Positions 1-7,683 of a stretch of 15,518 nucleotides of DNA are shown piece after piece. Both the position numbers and the translations under genes were made by a program. Each line of letters starts with the position of its first letter. Positions within the stretch are counted from its first letter, which is position 1. The notes under the pieces are model-generated. The model made no database searches. It was not told where the DNA came from and saw nothing but the letters and a program-made list of their open reading frames with translations. This DNA comes from an uncultured Bacteroidota bacterium (GTDB lineage Bacteria; Bacteroidota; Bacteroidia; Chitinophagales; Chitinophagaceae). The stretch is from contig CAJATB010000283.1 of the NCBI GenBank assembly GCA_903944755.1, forward strand, positions 1-15,518. The letters run 5' to 3'.

Positions 1-1203
1 CTTTAAAATTCTTTGATGCAAAGTGAACGCAGAAAAATTTTCTGGTGAGTAATTCCCCTGCCTGCCGGTTTGCATATTCATTGCGCCAATCCTTGTACCT
101 GCTCCTATGTTACCTGAAAGCCGCGCGCCAAATAAAATTGGAATCCGATTTCCTTCTTTATCAAGTCCAATGGTTCTGGAGTAAAAAGGACGCACGGGTG
201 GAATGCCAAAATTGGCAAACAAGTCAGCATTTTCTAGGAAAAAATTTCTTTTTTCAGGTAAAAAAATATCAAAACGGGTCAGGTTGCTTACTTGTTGGTC
301 CACTTCAACTTGAGAAAAATCGGGATTTACAGTTAGGTCTAAATTGAGGGAAGAATTTACGGCCACTTTTGCATCAAATCCTGCATTGCCACTAGTATTA
401 ATAGCGGCGCCCTTTTTAGTTGCAAGCTGCTCTCTGTTCTCGTTTGCGCTTCCTGTAATATAAGGTAATACAATAAGGTTATTTTTTGTGATGGGAGGGG
501 TGTTTGGCCAATTAAGTAAGCCTGCATAACCTAGGTCGTAGGTTTTGAAATTAGGAGGTACTTTTGTCCAAGCACTATATTCATTATTCTTTGCATCCAT
601 TCTTACAAAATTAATTCCCCAAAATTTTTGTGTAGGATTGAAACGGATCGATTTAAAAGGGATCATTATTTCCCCAATCCAATAGCTACCATAGTCCTTG
701 GTTGCCGAAAACCACTTCGTATCCCAACTCCATTCTAGTCCATTCGAACTAGCGCTAGTAAGCTGGTCTTCGGACTGAACGTTTAAAGCACTTAGTACAA
801 AATAAAACCCATTTGTTTTTTGGTTCAAGGGGTCAATCACAATACCAACTCCATCACTACCATCATGTCCAATATCCCGTTTAAGACTTTGTATAATGGC
901 TTCTCCACTATCATATGCTTTAAATGCAAAGTATAAATTCTTGTCGTCGTAAGTGCAAAGCACTTCGGTTTGGCGCTTAGCTTCACCAATGTCATTTGGG
1001 TACTTCTTTTTAAAATTGCTAATTGGTTTTAAACTAGCCCAAATGGGTTCATCTAAAATGCCATCAATACGCATTGTGTTTTTGGTTGGCTGGATTGTTA
1101 GCTGGTAATTTTGTTGAAATTCAGTAACTCCTTGAGCTGATATTTCAAAGCTTATTAGCGACAGTAATAAAATAGCATAAAATAAAGTGTGTTTCGGTAA
1201 CAT
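1..1203 (-). CDS. CBM9-like/DUF5916 outer-membrane protein, N-terminal part (cut by left edge)
   Basis: The frame is open from the ATG at 1203 to the left edge with no stop: 401 codons of a longer protein. Residues 1-24 form a Sec signal peptide (basic start, hydrophobic FYAILLLSLISF, then ISAQG). Residues about 42-225 resemble a CBM9/DOMON-like sandwich, with the typical opening RIDGILDEPIW, then YDDKNLYFAFKAYDS and WDTKW. Residues about 290-330 carry the DUF5916 hallmark TVNPDFSQVEVD followed by FLPEKRNFFLE, after which an outer-membrane beta-barrel should begin; homologues run to roughly 700-900 residues. Such proteins are common in Bacteroidota, are probably surface exposed, and their substrate is generally unknown; carbohydrate binding is inferred from the fold only. 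A promoter-like GATATTTG lies 7 bases before the ATG (1211-1218). A terminator-like hairpin separates it from trmD, so it is probably a separate transcription unit. Confidence 0.9.
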   Translation of the reverse strand, partial: MLPKHTLFYAILLLSLISFEISAQGVTEFQQNYQLTIQPTKNTMRIDGILDEPIWASLKPISNFKKKYPNDIGEAKRQTEVLCTYDDKNLYFAFKAYDSGEAIIQSLKRDIGHDGSDGVGIVIDPLNQKTNGFYFVLSALNVQSEDQLTSASSNGLEWSWDTKWFSATKDYGSYWIGEIMIPFKSIRFNPTQKFWGINFVRMDAKNNEYSAWTKVPPNFKTYDLGYAGLLNWPNTPPITKNNLIVLPYITGSANENREQLATKKGAAINTSGNAGFDAKVAVNSSLNLDLTVNPDFSQVEVDQQVSNLTRFDIFLPEKRNFFLENADLFANFGIPPVRPFYSRTIGLDKEGNRIPILFGARLSGNIGAGTRIGAMNMQTGRQGNYSPENFSAFTLHQRILK

Positions 1204-1233
1204 AGGAAAGCAAATATCTAAGAACTCTTTCAG

Positions 1234-1253
1234 AAAAAGGCATTATTCTGCCT
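1234..1253 (-). terminator. Possible intrinsic terminator after trmD
   Basis: Read on the minus strand, the stem AGGCA/TGCCT (1253-1249 with 1242-1238) closes a 6-base loop and runs straight into a T stretch (1238-1234). It lies 28 bases past the trmD stop codon. The stem is only 5 bp, so this is a modest candidate, but position and polarity fit the end of the trmD transcript. Confidence 0.4.
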
Positions 1254-1280
1254 AATCGGGACTATTGTGTTAGGAATGGC

Positions 1281-1961
1281 TTATTTCTTTTCTAAAAGAT
1301 CGGGGCGACGCTCTTTTGTACGTTGTAAAGCTTGTTCTTGCCTCCAGGCGTCTACTTTTTTTGGGTCTCCAGTAAGCAAAACAGCTGGCACTTCTACTCC
1401 TCTAAAATCTACGGGCCTAGAATAAACAGGAGGTGCTAATAAATTATCTTGAAAAGAATCAGTTAAGGCCGAAGTTTCGTCGTTTAAAACACCCGGAATT
1501 ATCCTGCCAATGGCATCTATGATAACAGCAGCGGCTAGTTCGCCACCACTTAATACATAATCTCCAATGGAAATTTCTTGTGTAACATATAAGTCCCGAA
1601 TTCTTTGGTCAATTCCTTTATAATGTCCACAAATAATTAGGATTCTATTTTTTAAAGAAAGGGTGTTGGCGTCTTTTTGTTCAAATTTTTCCCCATCAGG
1701 AGTTACAAAAATTATTTCATCAAATTTTCCTTCTTGTTGTAACTCGTCAATTGCATTCGCTAATGGCTCGCACATAATTAGCATACCTGCTCCACCACCG
1801 TATTGGTAGTCGTCAATTTGCCCATGTTTATTAATGGCCCATTTTCTTAAATGGTGTACTTTAATAGTAAGCAACCCTCGTTCTTGGGCCCTTTTCATAA
1901 TACTATGTTCAAACGGGCTTGTTAATAATTCAGGAACAGCAGAAAGTATTTCAATTGTCAT
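1281..1961 (-). CDS. trmD: tRNA (guanine-N1)-methyltransferase TrmD
   Basis: TrmD uses S-adenosylmethionine to methylate G37, next to the anticodon of tRNAs reading CNN and some GNN codons, and so prevents +1 frameshifting. The 226 residues match the normal family length. Seen in sequence: DDYQYGGGAGM (51-60), CGHYKGIDQR (111-120) and EISIGDYVLSGGELAA (129-144), which form the trefoil-knot SAM site; R153 in GRIIPG and D168 in TDSF match the catalytic Arg/Asp pair described for the Haemophilus enzyme; LLAPPVYSRP replaces the LLDxPxYTRP of proteobacterial enzymes. The ATG at 1961 gives the standard N-terminus. The gene is last in a leftward run behind the S4-domain gene (52-base gap holding an inverted repeat). 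In many bacteria it follows rimM; here rimM is about 8 kb away on the opposite strand. Confidence 0.97.
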   Translation of the reverse strand: MTIEILSAVPELLTSPFEHSIMKRAQERGLLTIKVHHLRKWAINKHGQIDDYQYGGGAGMLIMCEPLANAIDELQQEGKFDEIIFVTPDGEKFEQKDANTLSLKNRILIICGHYKGIDQRIRDLYVTQEISIGDYVLSGGELAAAVIIDAIGRIIPGVLNDETSALTDSFQDNLLAPPVYSRPVDFRGVEVPAVLLTGDPKKVDAWRQEQALQRTKERRPDLLEKK

Positions 1962-1985
1962 AGGTTAAAAATAAAATATACAAAG

Positions 1986-2021
1986 TAGACTAAAGGATTT
2001 TTTACAAATAACTTTAGTCTA
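1986..2021. repeat. 10-bp perfect inverted repeat at the S4-gene/trmD junction
   Basis: TAGACTAAAG (1986-1995) is the exact reverse complement of CTTTAGTCTA (2012-2021), with a 16-base spacer. The right arm covers the stop codon and last codons of the S4-domain gene. On the transcribed (minus) strand it can fold as a hairpin just past the stop, but no immediate T run follows, so it is a poor intrinsic terminator. A processing site or 3'-end stabiliser, or a partial terminator shaping trmD expression, are alternatives. Confidence 0.6.
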
Positions 2022-2409
2022 AAAAATCTCCAATATCGCGCCTGTTTTTTTTGGTAGGTCTTCCAATTTTGCTCAATCGTTTTCCTGTTTGAAAAGTTGC
2101 CGCAACTTGTCTTACACGTTCTAATTCTTCAACCGGTGTTAAATCCTCATAATACTTTATTGCCTCGGCATAAGCTAAGCGTTTTTCCAATACCGCTGTT
2201 ACGCGCAGGGTCCAGTTTTTGTGTTCTGTCCTTGCATCGTAAATATCACCAATAACTACATTCCTAGAAGCTTTTACGCTATCACCCTTAAGCTTAACAC
2301 GTCCTTTGTCAATAGCTTCTGTAGCTTGGCTACGGGTTTTGAAAACACGGATTGACCATAAATATTTATCGAGTCTTACTTTCTCTTTTTTCTCCACTTC
2401 TTCCTTCAT
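2014..2409 (-). CDS. S4-domain RNA-binding protein, HslR (Hsp15)-like
   Basis: A small basic protein of 131 residues. After a charged N-terminal run, residues 11-57 form an S4 domain (VRLDKYLWSIRVFKTRSQA, then AIDKGRVKLKGD), the RNA-binding fold shared with ribosomal protein S4 and pseudouridine synthases. The C-terminus is Lys/Arg rich (GKRLSKIGRPTKKNRRD). Escherichia coli HslR/Hsp15 has this layout, binds 50S subunits carrying nascent chain after aborted translation, and is heat induced; the same role is inferred here, not shown. The ATG at 2409 lies 3 bases past the stop of the M20 peptidase gene, so the two are almost certainly cotranscribed. No partner catalytic domain is fused to it, which excludes a pseudouridine synthase. 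Confidence 0.85.
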   Translation of the reverse strand: MKEEVEKKEKVRLDKYLWSIRVFKTRSQATEAIDKGRVKLKGDSVKASRNVVIGDIYDARTEHKNWTLRVTAVLEKRLAYAEAIKYYEDLTPVEELERVRQVAATFQTGKRLSKIGRPTKKNRRDIGDFLD

Positions 2410-2412
2410 GAG

Positions 2413-3783
2413 TTAGGCATTTTTTTCCGCGAAATATTTATGGAAGTAAGGGATTGTTTCAATGCCCTTGTAGAAATTAAAAATGTCGTATTTCTCATTT
2501 GGGCTATGTAAATTGTCGCTATCTAATCCAAATCCCATGAATACGATTTTTAATCCTAACTCTTGTTCGAACAAGGCGCAAATAGGAATACTTCCACCTC
2601 CTCTTACTGGGATGGGGTCTTTGCCAAAAGTAGTCGCAATTGCTTTTGCAGCGCTCTTATATTCGTGAGAATCAATAGGGGTAATATAAGGTTCTCCACC
2701 ATGGTGCTCAAAAGCATTTATAGTAACTGTATTTGGGGCTATTTTTTTAAAATAGGCAATTATTTTTTCAGTAATTTTTTTAGAAGATTGATTCGGCACT
2801 AAACGGCATGATATTTTCGCAAATGCTTTTGAAGGTAAAACTGTTTTTGCGCCTTCTCCTGTATAACCTCCCCAAATACCATTCACTTCTAATGTTGGCC
2901 TTATTCCCGTTCTTTCGTTGGTGCTATAGCCTTTTTCTCCCCAAACATTTTCAATCCCCAAGTCGGTCATGAATTCTTTTTCATCAAATGGAGCTTCTGC
3001 CATTTTATTTCTTTCAGCATCAGTTGATTCAATAATATCATCGTAAAATCCTGGGATAGTGATATGATTATTTTCATCATGGCATGATGCAATCATTTGG
3101 GCTAAAATAGTTATTGGGTTTGCCACTGCGCCACCGTATACACCGCTATGCAAGTCGCGATTTGGTCCAGTAACTTCTACTTCAATATAACTTAGTCCAC
3201 GCACCCCAATATCAATAGAAGGGTTATCCATGCTAATCATAGCAGTATCACTAATTAATATTACATCCGCTTTTAGCAAAGTTTTGTTTGCCTTCACGAA
3301 TGTTGCTAAATTCGGACTTCCAATTTCCTCTTCTCCTTCAATAACAAATTTAACATTGGTGCACATTGAATTTGTTTTAGTCATGATCTCCAATGCTTTC
3401 ACGTGCATGTAAAATTGCCCTTTATCATCACATGAGCCCCTAGCAAATATTTTACCATCAATAATGGTTGGATCAAATGGTCCACTTTTCCATAATTCAA
3501 TAGGGTCTGCAGGTTGTACATCATAATGACCATAAACTAAAACGGTTGGGAAACTAGGGTCAACAATTAATTCGCCATAAACTATTGGGTGTCCTGCTGT
3601 CTCATATATAGTTGTTGTTGTTGCTCCAGCAGCTTGTAATGACTTTTCTACTTCCTTTGCACAAGTTAACATGTCTTGCTTATGTTCAGTTTTAGCACTC
3701 ACACTTGGGATGCGTAATAAAGCTAGTAGTTCTTCCAAGAATCGTTCTTTATTTTCTTCTTGGTATTGTTTCCATGCACTCAT
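2413..3783 (-). CDS. M20-family dipeptidase/metallopeptidase
   Basis: A cytoplasmic di-zinc peptidase of 456 residues without a signal peptide, of the carnosinase/CNDP-type dipeptidase group. Metal and catalytic residues are all visible by comparison with CNDP2: H86 and D88 in GHYDVQP, the Asp pair in SCDDKG (119-120), catalytic E152 and ligand E153 in EGEEEIGS, D179 in SDTAM, and H426 in LHSPNEK. The lid/dimerisation domain occupies about residues 200-390 and contains LHSGVYGG with H212, the His contributed across the dimer. The true substrate (dipeptide, acyl-amino acid or other amide) cannot be read from sequence. It sits 34 bases behind the CDF transporter gene and 3 bases ahead of the S4-domain gene; no functional link with either is evident beyond shared transcription. 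Confidence 0.93.
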   Translation of the reverse strand: MSAWKQYQEENKERFLEELLALLRIPSVSAKTEHKQDMLTCAKEVEKSLQAAGATTTTIYETAGHPIVYGELIVDPSFPTVLVYGHYDVQPADPIELWKSGPFDPTIIDGKIFARGSCDDKGQFYMHVKALEIMTKTNSMCTNVKFVIEGEEEIGSPNLATFVKANKTLLKADVILISDTAMISMDNPSIDIGVRGLSYIEVEVTGPNRDLHSGVYGGAVANPITILAQMIASCHDENNHITIPGFYDDIIESTDAERNKMAEAPFDEKEFMTDLGIENVWGEKGYSTNERTGIRPTLEVNGIWGGYTGEGAKTVLPSKAFAKISCRLVPNQSSKKITEKIIAYFKKIAPNTVTINAFEHHGGEPYITPIDSHEYKSAAKAIATTFGKDPIPVRGGGSIPICALFEQELGLKIVFMGFGLDSDNLHSPNEKYDIFNFYKGIETIPYFHKYFAEKNA

Positions 3784-3817
3784 AGTGGTTCAATTTTATA
3801 AAACGTTTAATAATAAA

Positions 3818-4801
3818 TTATAATTGATGTTTTAAGTTAGACAATACGTTTTCTATTGTCCAATCTAGTTTTTGTTTAAAGGGAGCTTTTCTTTTGTCAC
3901 AATTTTCTATTGTACAAATGGGACAACTAAACGGCATACATCCATCGGTATGCACGAAAAATTCAACGCTATCTCCAAATTTATTTTTAATGAGCGCGCT
4001 AAAATCATCTACTGCAAAATGTGCTTCATTTACATTGAAGTACCAAGGCACAGTAAGGTGGCAGTCAATATGCATTTGGGCACCATATTTAATTACACGC
4101 AAGTTGTGTAAGTCAATCCACTTTTCATTTCTCCCTTTGTTTAGTTCTTTAATGACTTCTTCCAACAATGCTAAATCCGCTTCATCCATAATGCCTGCTA
4201 GGGATTGCCTTATGATTTGATATCCATTATATACAATCCAAAGTCCCATTAGTAAGGCAATATAGGTGTCAATGCCTGGGTAATTTGTAATCATTACCAA
4301 GCCTATACCTATTGTGACTACAAAAGTGGTAAAACTATCCAATACTAAGTGTTGCCCACTAGAAATTAATGCTAATGAATTATTTTTCTTACCTATTGTT
4401 TTAGCGGTTAATCCTGCTGCCAGGTTTAACACTGCAGTCGAAAGTAACACCCATATTCCATTGTCTAGAGCATGCAAAACATTGGGTTCGAAAAAGGCCA
4501 TAATTGCTTCGTAAAAAATTATTACGCCCGCGGTGATAATTAAACTTCCTTCAAATGCAGCTGAAATAAACTCGGCTTTACCATGACCATAAGGGTGTTC
4601 CTTGTCTTTTGGTTTTGAAGCCACATATAAACTATATAATCCTATGGCTCCAGCAAGTACATTCACAATGCTTTCTAATGCATCCGATAATACAGCTAAA
4701 GAATGCGTCATAAAATAAGCCACGAACTTGAGTACAAATAGAATGATACTCAAGGCGGTAACAAAAAACTGTATTTTTAAATTCTGCTTTGACTTCTGCA
4801 C
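3818..4801 (-). CDS. Cation diffusion facilitator (CDF) metal exporter with Cys-rich tail
   Basis: An inner-membrane divalent-cation/proton antiporter of 327 residues. About six hydrophobic segments fill residues 10-200, followed by a cytoplasmic domain. Likely transport-site residues are D40 in LSDALES on TM2 and H151/D155 in GQHLVLD on TM5; TM2 has Glu at 43 and Ser at 44 where FieF has its second Asp, so the site is not the textbook one. HPYGHGKAE (69-77) is the usual loop motif. The C-terminal domain has H231, H244, H248 and H261 and ends in a Cys cluster C288, C293, C296, C301, a plausible extra metal site. The start must be GTG at 4801, because a stop codon lies three codons upstream and the next ATG is inside TM1. 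The metal could be Zn, Fe, Mn, Co or Cd. It follows the SOD gene by 47 bases. Confidence 0.92.
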   Translation of the reverse strand: MQKSKQNLKIQFFVTALSIILFVLKFVAYFMTHSLAVLSDALESIVNVLAGAIGLYSLYVASKPKDKEHPYGHGKAEFISAAFEGSLIITAGVIIFYEAIMAFFEPNVLHALDNGIWVLLSTAVLNLAAGLTAKTIGKKNNSLALISSGQHLVLDSFTTFVVTIGIGLVMITNYPGIDTYIALLMGLWIVYNGYQIIRQSLAGIMDEADLALLEEVIKELNKGRNEKWIDLHNLRVIKYGAQMHIDCHLTVPWYFNVNEAHFAVDDFSALIKNKFGDSVEFFVHTDGCMPFSCPICTIENCDKRKAPFKQKLDWTIENVLSNLKHQL

Positions 4802-4848
4802 TGTAACTTATTTATGAGGATGACTATTACGAAAATTAACAGGTAGTT

Positions 4849-5586
4849 TTATTTTTGTATTGCTAATGCGTATCTGTTTTGAACAAAATCCCAATTAACT
4901 AAGTTCCACCAATTATTAATATAATCAGGACGCTTATTTTGGTATTTTAAATAATAAGCATGCTCCCAAACGTCTAATCCAATTAAAGGAAAGCCTTTTG
5001 TTTCAGCAATATCCATTAAAGGGTTGTCTTGGTTTGGAGTTGAACATATGGCTAGTTCACCATCATTTTTAATAATTAACCAAGCCCATCCACTTCCAAA
5101 TCTTGTTTTTGCACTATCGCTAAAGGCAGCTTTGAAATTAGTAAATGATCCAAATGCTTTTTCAATGGCAGCCGCTAAAGGTCCTGTAGGGTTATTAGTG
5201 GGAGCTGGCTTCATCAATTGCCAAAATAATTCATGGTTATAATGACCACCTGCATTATTTCTCATTTTAACACTGTAATTAGAAATAGTATTTAAAAGGG
5301 TACTTAAATTAGTTGCAGTAGTATTTACCTTTTCAGCAATGCAGGCGTCGGCTAAATTTTTTGTATAACCAGCGGCATGTTTTGTATAATGTATTTCCAT
5401 TGTTAATGCGTCTATAAATGGCTCTAGCGCATTATATGCATAGGGAAGTGGTTGTTGTTGGAAATCAGAAATTACGAATAAATTGCTTGGAGCAATTTTT
5501 GAAAATAAAGGCATTGTAGCTAATGCAATACCAGCTTTGCCAGATTTTGTCAAAAATTGGCGTCTGTTTTGTAAGATATTTGCCAT
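4849..5586 (-). CDS. Mn-type superoxide dismutase with Tat-like signal
   Basis: Converts superoxide to hydrogen peroxide and oxygen. The 245 residues exceed the usual 195-210 because of an N-terminal leader: NRRQFLTK (7-14) fits the twin-arginine motif and a hydrophobic stretch follows (GIALATMPLF), which implies folded export to the periplasm. The SOD core starts near residue 46. Ligands are H66, H118 (GGHYNHELFW), D205 and H209 (DVWEHAYY); Y74 matches the gateway Tyr34 of E. coli SodB and H70 its His30. GGHxNH and Q186 in NQDNPL are signatures of Mn rather than Fe enzymes, though cambialistic use is possible. The gene begins 4 bases after the permease gene and is followed by the CDF gene. 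Export is an inference from the leader; metal preference is inferred from residues only. Confidence 0.95.
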   Translation of the reverse strand: MANILQNRRQFLTKSGKAGIALATMPLFSKIAPSNLFVISDFQQQPLPYAYNALEPFIDALTMEIHYTKHAAGYTKNLADACIAEKVNTTATNLSTLLNTISNYSVKMRNNAGGHYNHELFWQLMKPAPTNNPTGPLAAAIEKAFGSFTNFKAAFSDSAKTRFGSGWAWLIIKNDGELAICSTPNQDNPLMDIAETKGFPLIGLDVWEHAYYLKYQNKRPDYINNWWNLVNWDFVQNRYALAIQK

Positions 5587-5590
5587 GGTA

Positions 5591-7018
5591 TTATTTTTTA
5601 AAGTACTTACGTAAAGTTACCTTAATTGGCTGTAAAAGTCGGTAGTAAAATTCCTGGTTAAACAACTGAGAATCACGCATGGCTTTATAGGTTAGGAAAA
5701 GTCCAACGGGTATCAAAATACCAGACGACAACCACATACCCTTATATACATCCCATTGCCCTGATTTTGCAAATTTCTCTCCAAAATTATTTAATAGAAA
5801 AAATATAACAAAAAACACAATAGCTAAAACCAAAGGGGTGCCAAGGCCCCCTTTCCTAATAATCGAACCTAGTGGAGCGCCAATTAAAAACAAAACAATA
5901 CAGGCGAATGAAAGGGTAAACTTCCTATGCCATTCAATGGCGTGAAAAGCAGCAGCACTTCTGTTTGATAATTCCAAATCTGCTAATAGTTTAAAATTAC
6001 CTGAAATAGAATTTAATTGAAAACCGGCAAAATCCTTCATGCCAATTGAAAGTGAATCAGCAAGGAGTTCGCTAAATTTTTTGATACGAGGTGCTTTTTT
6101 ATGAGCTAAGAATAAAGCGCTGCTATCTTTATAATTCATGAATTTTAAAGTTGGTGCAATGTCAGCATACATCCTTTTTAAATAAAAGCTGTCTTTGTTA
6201 TTAAGGGAATCAATAGCTTGATTTAATTGATGCACATTTAACATTTTAGGATCATAATTAATCTCATCCTCTTTGTTCATTTGGAAACTATTCAAATCAA
6301 AAACCTTTTTGTATTCTTTAAAATATAACCTTGTAAATTCAGTATTAGTGGTATTTTTTTGTCCTCTTTCTTGATAACGCCATCCGTTGAACAAAATAAA
6401 TTCCAAAAACTTTTTATTTGCTGTAACACGCATCACGCCTGACTCGGCAATGATCATATTATCCTGTAAATTAAATCTCTTTTCGAAAATAACAATATTT
6501 CGAATAATACTATCGTTTGATTCCTTCTTACCTAATTTAATAACATATCCATCTATCTTGTCGTAAAATACACCCTCTTTAATATCAATTGCAGGTTTTG
6601 CTACAATGATATCAAATTTCAAATTTGTCAATTTTAACTGAGTTACAGGAATAATATTATTCGAAAATAAAAAAGCAATACCCGATAAAAAAATGGTAAA
6701 AATAAATAAGGGACGCATAAAACGAACTAATGGTATACCAGCAGCTTTAATCGCAATTAATTCAAAGCTCTCGCCTAAATTTCCAAAAGTCATTATAGAA
6801 GAAAACAATAAAGACAAAGGGAGCGCAGTAGTAAAGATACTCACGGATACTAATCCTATGAGTTGAAAAATAGTAAGTAGGTCAAGTCCTTTACCAACTA
6901 AATCGTCAATATATAGCCAAAAAAATTGCATGGTCAGCACGAAAGTTGTTATAAGAAGTGCTGCCAAGAAGGGCCCAATAAAAGCCTTCAGAATTAGTAT
7001 GTCTAATTTTTTGAACAA
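5591..7018 (-). CDS. LptF/LptG-family (YjgP/YjgQ) permease
   Basis: Inner-membrane subunit of the LptB2FG transporter that extracts lipopolysaccharide and passes it toward the outer membrane. The 475 residues show the family layout: three N-terminal membrane segments (about 10-35, 48-78, 98-120), a large periplasmic beta-jellyroll region (about 125-360), and three C-terminal segments (365-383, 393-411, 427-444). FGNLGESFELIAIKAAG (78-94) is the conserved cytoplasmic coupling region that meets LptB, and PLGSIIRKGG (382-391) follows TM4. LptF and LptG cannot be told apart here. The start is TTG at 7018: an in-frame stop lies two codons upstream, and the first ATG would remove most of TM1. It lies 9 bases after the START-like gene and 4 bases before the SOD gene. 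Confidence 0.92.
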   Translation of the reverse strand: MFKKLDILILKAFIGPFLAALLITTFVLTMQFFWLYIDDLVGKGLDLLTIFQLIGLVSVSIFTTALPLSLLFSSIMTFGNLGESFELIAIKAAGIPLVRFMRPLFIFTIFLSGIAFLFSNNIIPVTQLKLTNLKFDIIVAKPAIDIKEGVFYDKIDGYVIKLGKKESNDSIIRNIVIFEKRFNLQDNMIIAESGVMRVTANKKFLEFILFNGWRYQERGQKNTTNTEFTRLYFKEYKKVFDLNSFQMNKEDEINYDPKMLNVHQLNQAIDSLNNKDSFYLKRMYADIAPTLKFMNYKDSSALFLAHKKAPRIKKFSELLADSLSIGMKDFAGFQLNSISGNFKLLADLELSNRSAAAFHAIEWHRKFTLSFACIVLFLIGAPLGSIIRKGGLGTPLVLAIVFFVIFFLLNNFGEKFAKSGQWDVYKGMWLSSGILIPVGLFLTYKAMRDSQLFNQEFYYRLLQPIKVTLRKYFKK

Positions 7019-7027
7019 ATTTTATTA

Positions 7028-7411
7028 CTAGCTACCGATACGATGAAATAGTTCCTTTACTTGGTATTCCCAAAGCCTACTTTGATCCTTAATTTCGTTT
7101 TTCTCAGCAAAATCCTTGATAATCATAATTGTCTGGTTGGACATTTCTGATTTTTCGATTTTGAATTCAAAGTACTCGTTTTTTTCACTGTGTAACCATC
7201 TAAAACGAATAAATTTATCTTCATCTTGGTCTAAAATTTCAGCCTTTTCGGGTGTGCCACCGTTCCATGAGAAGCTAAAAACATTTTCCCATTCGTCAAC
7301 CTTGTCTGCAAACCACTCTTGTAGGCCAGAAGCAGTCGAAAGAAATTCATATAATATGTTAGGCGAACATCTAACTGGAAATTCAAGTGTAAATAATTGT
7401 TTCTTGCTCAT
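7028..7411 (-). CDS. START-like (SRPBCC) domain protein
   Basis: A single-domain soluble protein of 127 residues. Its pattern, TLEFPVRCSPNILYEFLST (8-26), GLQEWFADKVD (29-39), WNGGTPEKAEI, IRFRWLHSE and a final amphipathic helix (111-125), fits the START/Bet v1-like superfamily in the AHSA1-like form common in Bacteroidota. The fold makes a hydrophobic pocket, but the ligand is unknown, and no lipid-transfer or chaperone role can be claimed. It is the first gene of a leftward cluster, 9 bases ahead of the LptF/LptG-family gene, so a link with envelope lipid handling is tempting but only contextual. A promoter with the expected 19-base spacing lies 38 bases upstream of the ATG. Confidence 0.85.
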   Translation of the reverse strand: MSKKQLFTLEFPVRCSPNILYEFLSTASGLQEWFADKVDEWENVFSFSWNGGTPEKAEILDQDEDKFIRFRWLHSEKNEYFEFKIEKSEMSNQTIMIIKDFAEKNEIKDQSRLWEYQVKELFHRIGS

Positions 7412-7449
7412 AGTATCTATATCCTCTTAATAATAGGATTCTGTTTGTG

Positions 7450-7479
7450 CAATAATATTAAATAAATGATAGGTTCCAA
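7450..7479 (-). promoter_or_regulatory. Bacteroidota-type promoter for the START-like/permease/SOD cluster
   Basis: On the minus strand, TTG (7479-7477) is followed by exactly 19 bases and then TATTATTG (7457-7450), one mismatch from the TAnnTTTG -7 element. The TTG-N19 spacing matches the published Bacteroidota consensus. The ATG of the START-like gene is 38 bases downstream, leaving a leader of roughly 30-35 bases. Confidence 0.55.
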
Positions 7480-7630
7480 GTATTTTTTGTACTTAATTCC
7501 TAAACTATGAGTTATGTCAGGTATTGAGTATATTCTATTGTTACTTAACTGTATGACTATCAAGTTATTATAATTATTTTTATGGCTTTCTTCTAATTCA
7601 TTTTTACATTATTTTTTTCGTACTTATTTG

Positions 7631-7664
7631 TTGGCTACGTACTCAAATTGATCGCTTATCTTTG
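7631..7664 (+). promoter_or_regulatory. Promoter of ffh
   Basis: TATCTTTG (7657-7664) matches the TAnnTTTG -7 consensus perfectly and lies 19 bases before the ffh ATG. A TTG at 7631-7633 is 23 bases upstream, a little longer than the ideal spacing, so the -33 element is less certain than the -7. This and the leftward promoter at 7450-7479 account for the 272-base divergent gap; I see no hairpin operator or other gene in it. Confidence 0.55.
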
Positions 7665-7683
7665 CCTCCCTTAATGTTGCAGT

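Noticed and set aside
45..347. Plus-strand open frame of 100 codons at the left end
   Set aside because: It lies antisense to the partial DUF5916 gene, whose 401-codon frame has a signal peptide and strong family motifs; the plus-strand product shows no family features.
7412..7683. Small RNA or hidden gene in the largest intergenic gap
   Set aside because: Only divergent promoter motifs are visible; there is no stable GC-containing hairpin with a T run and no credible short frame longer than about 14 codons.
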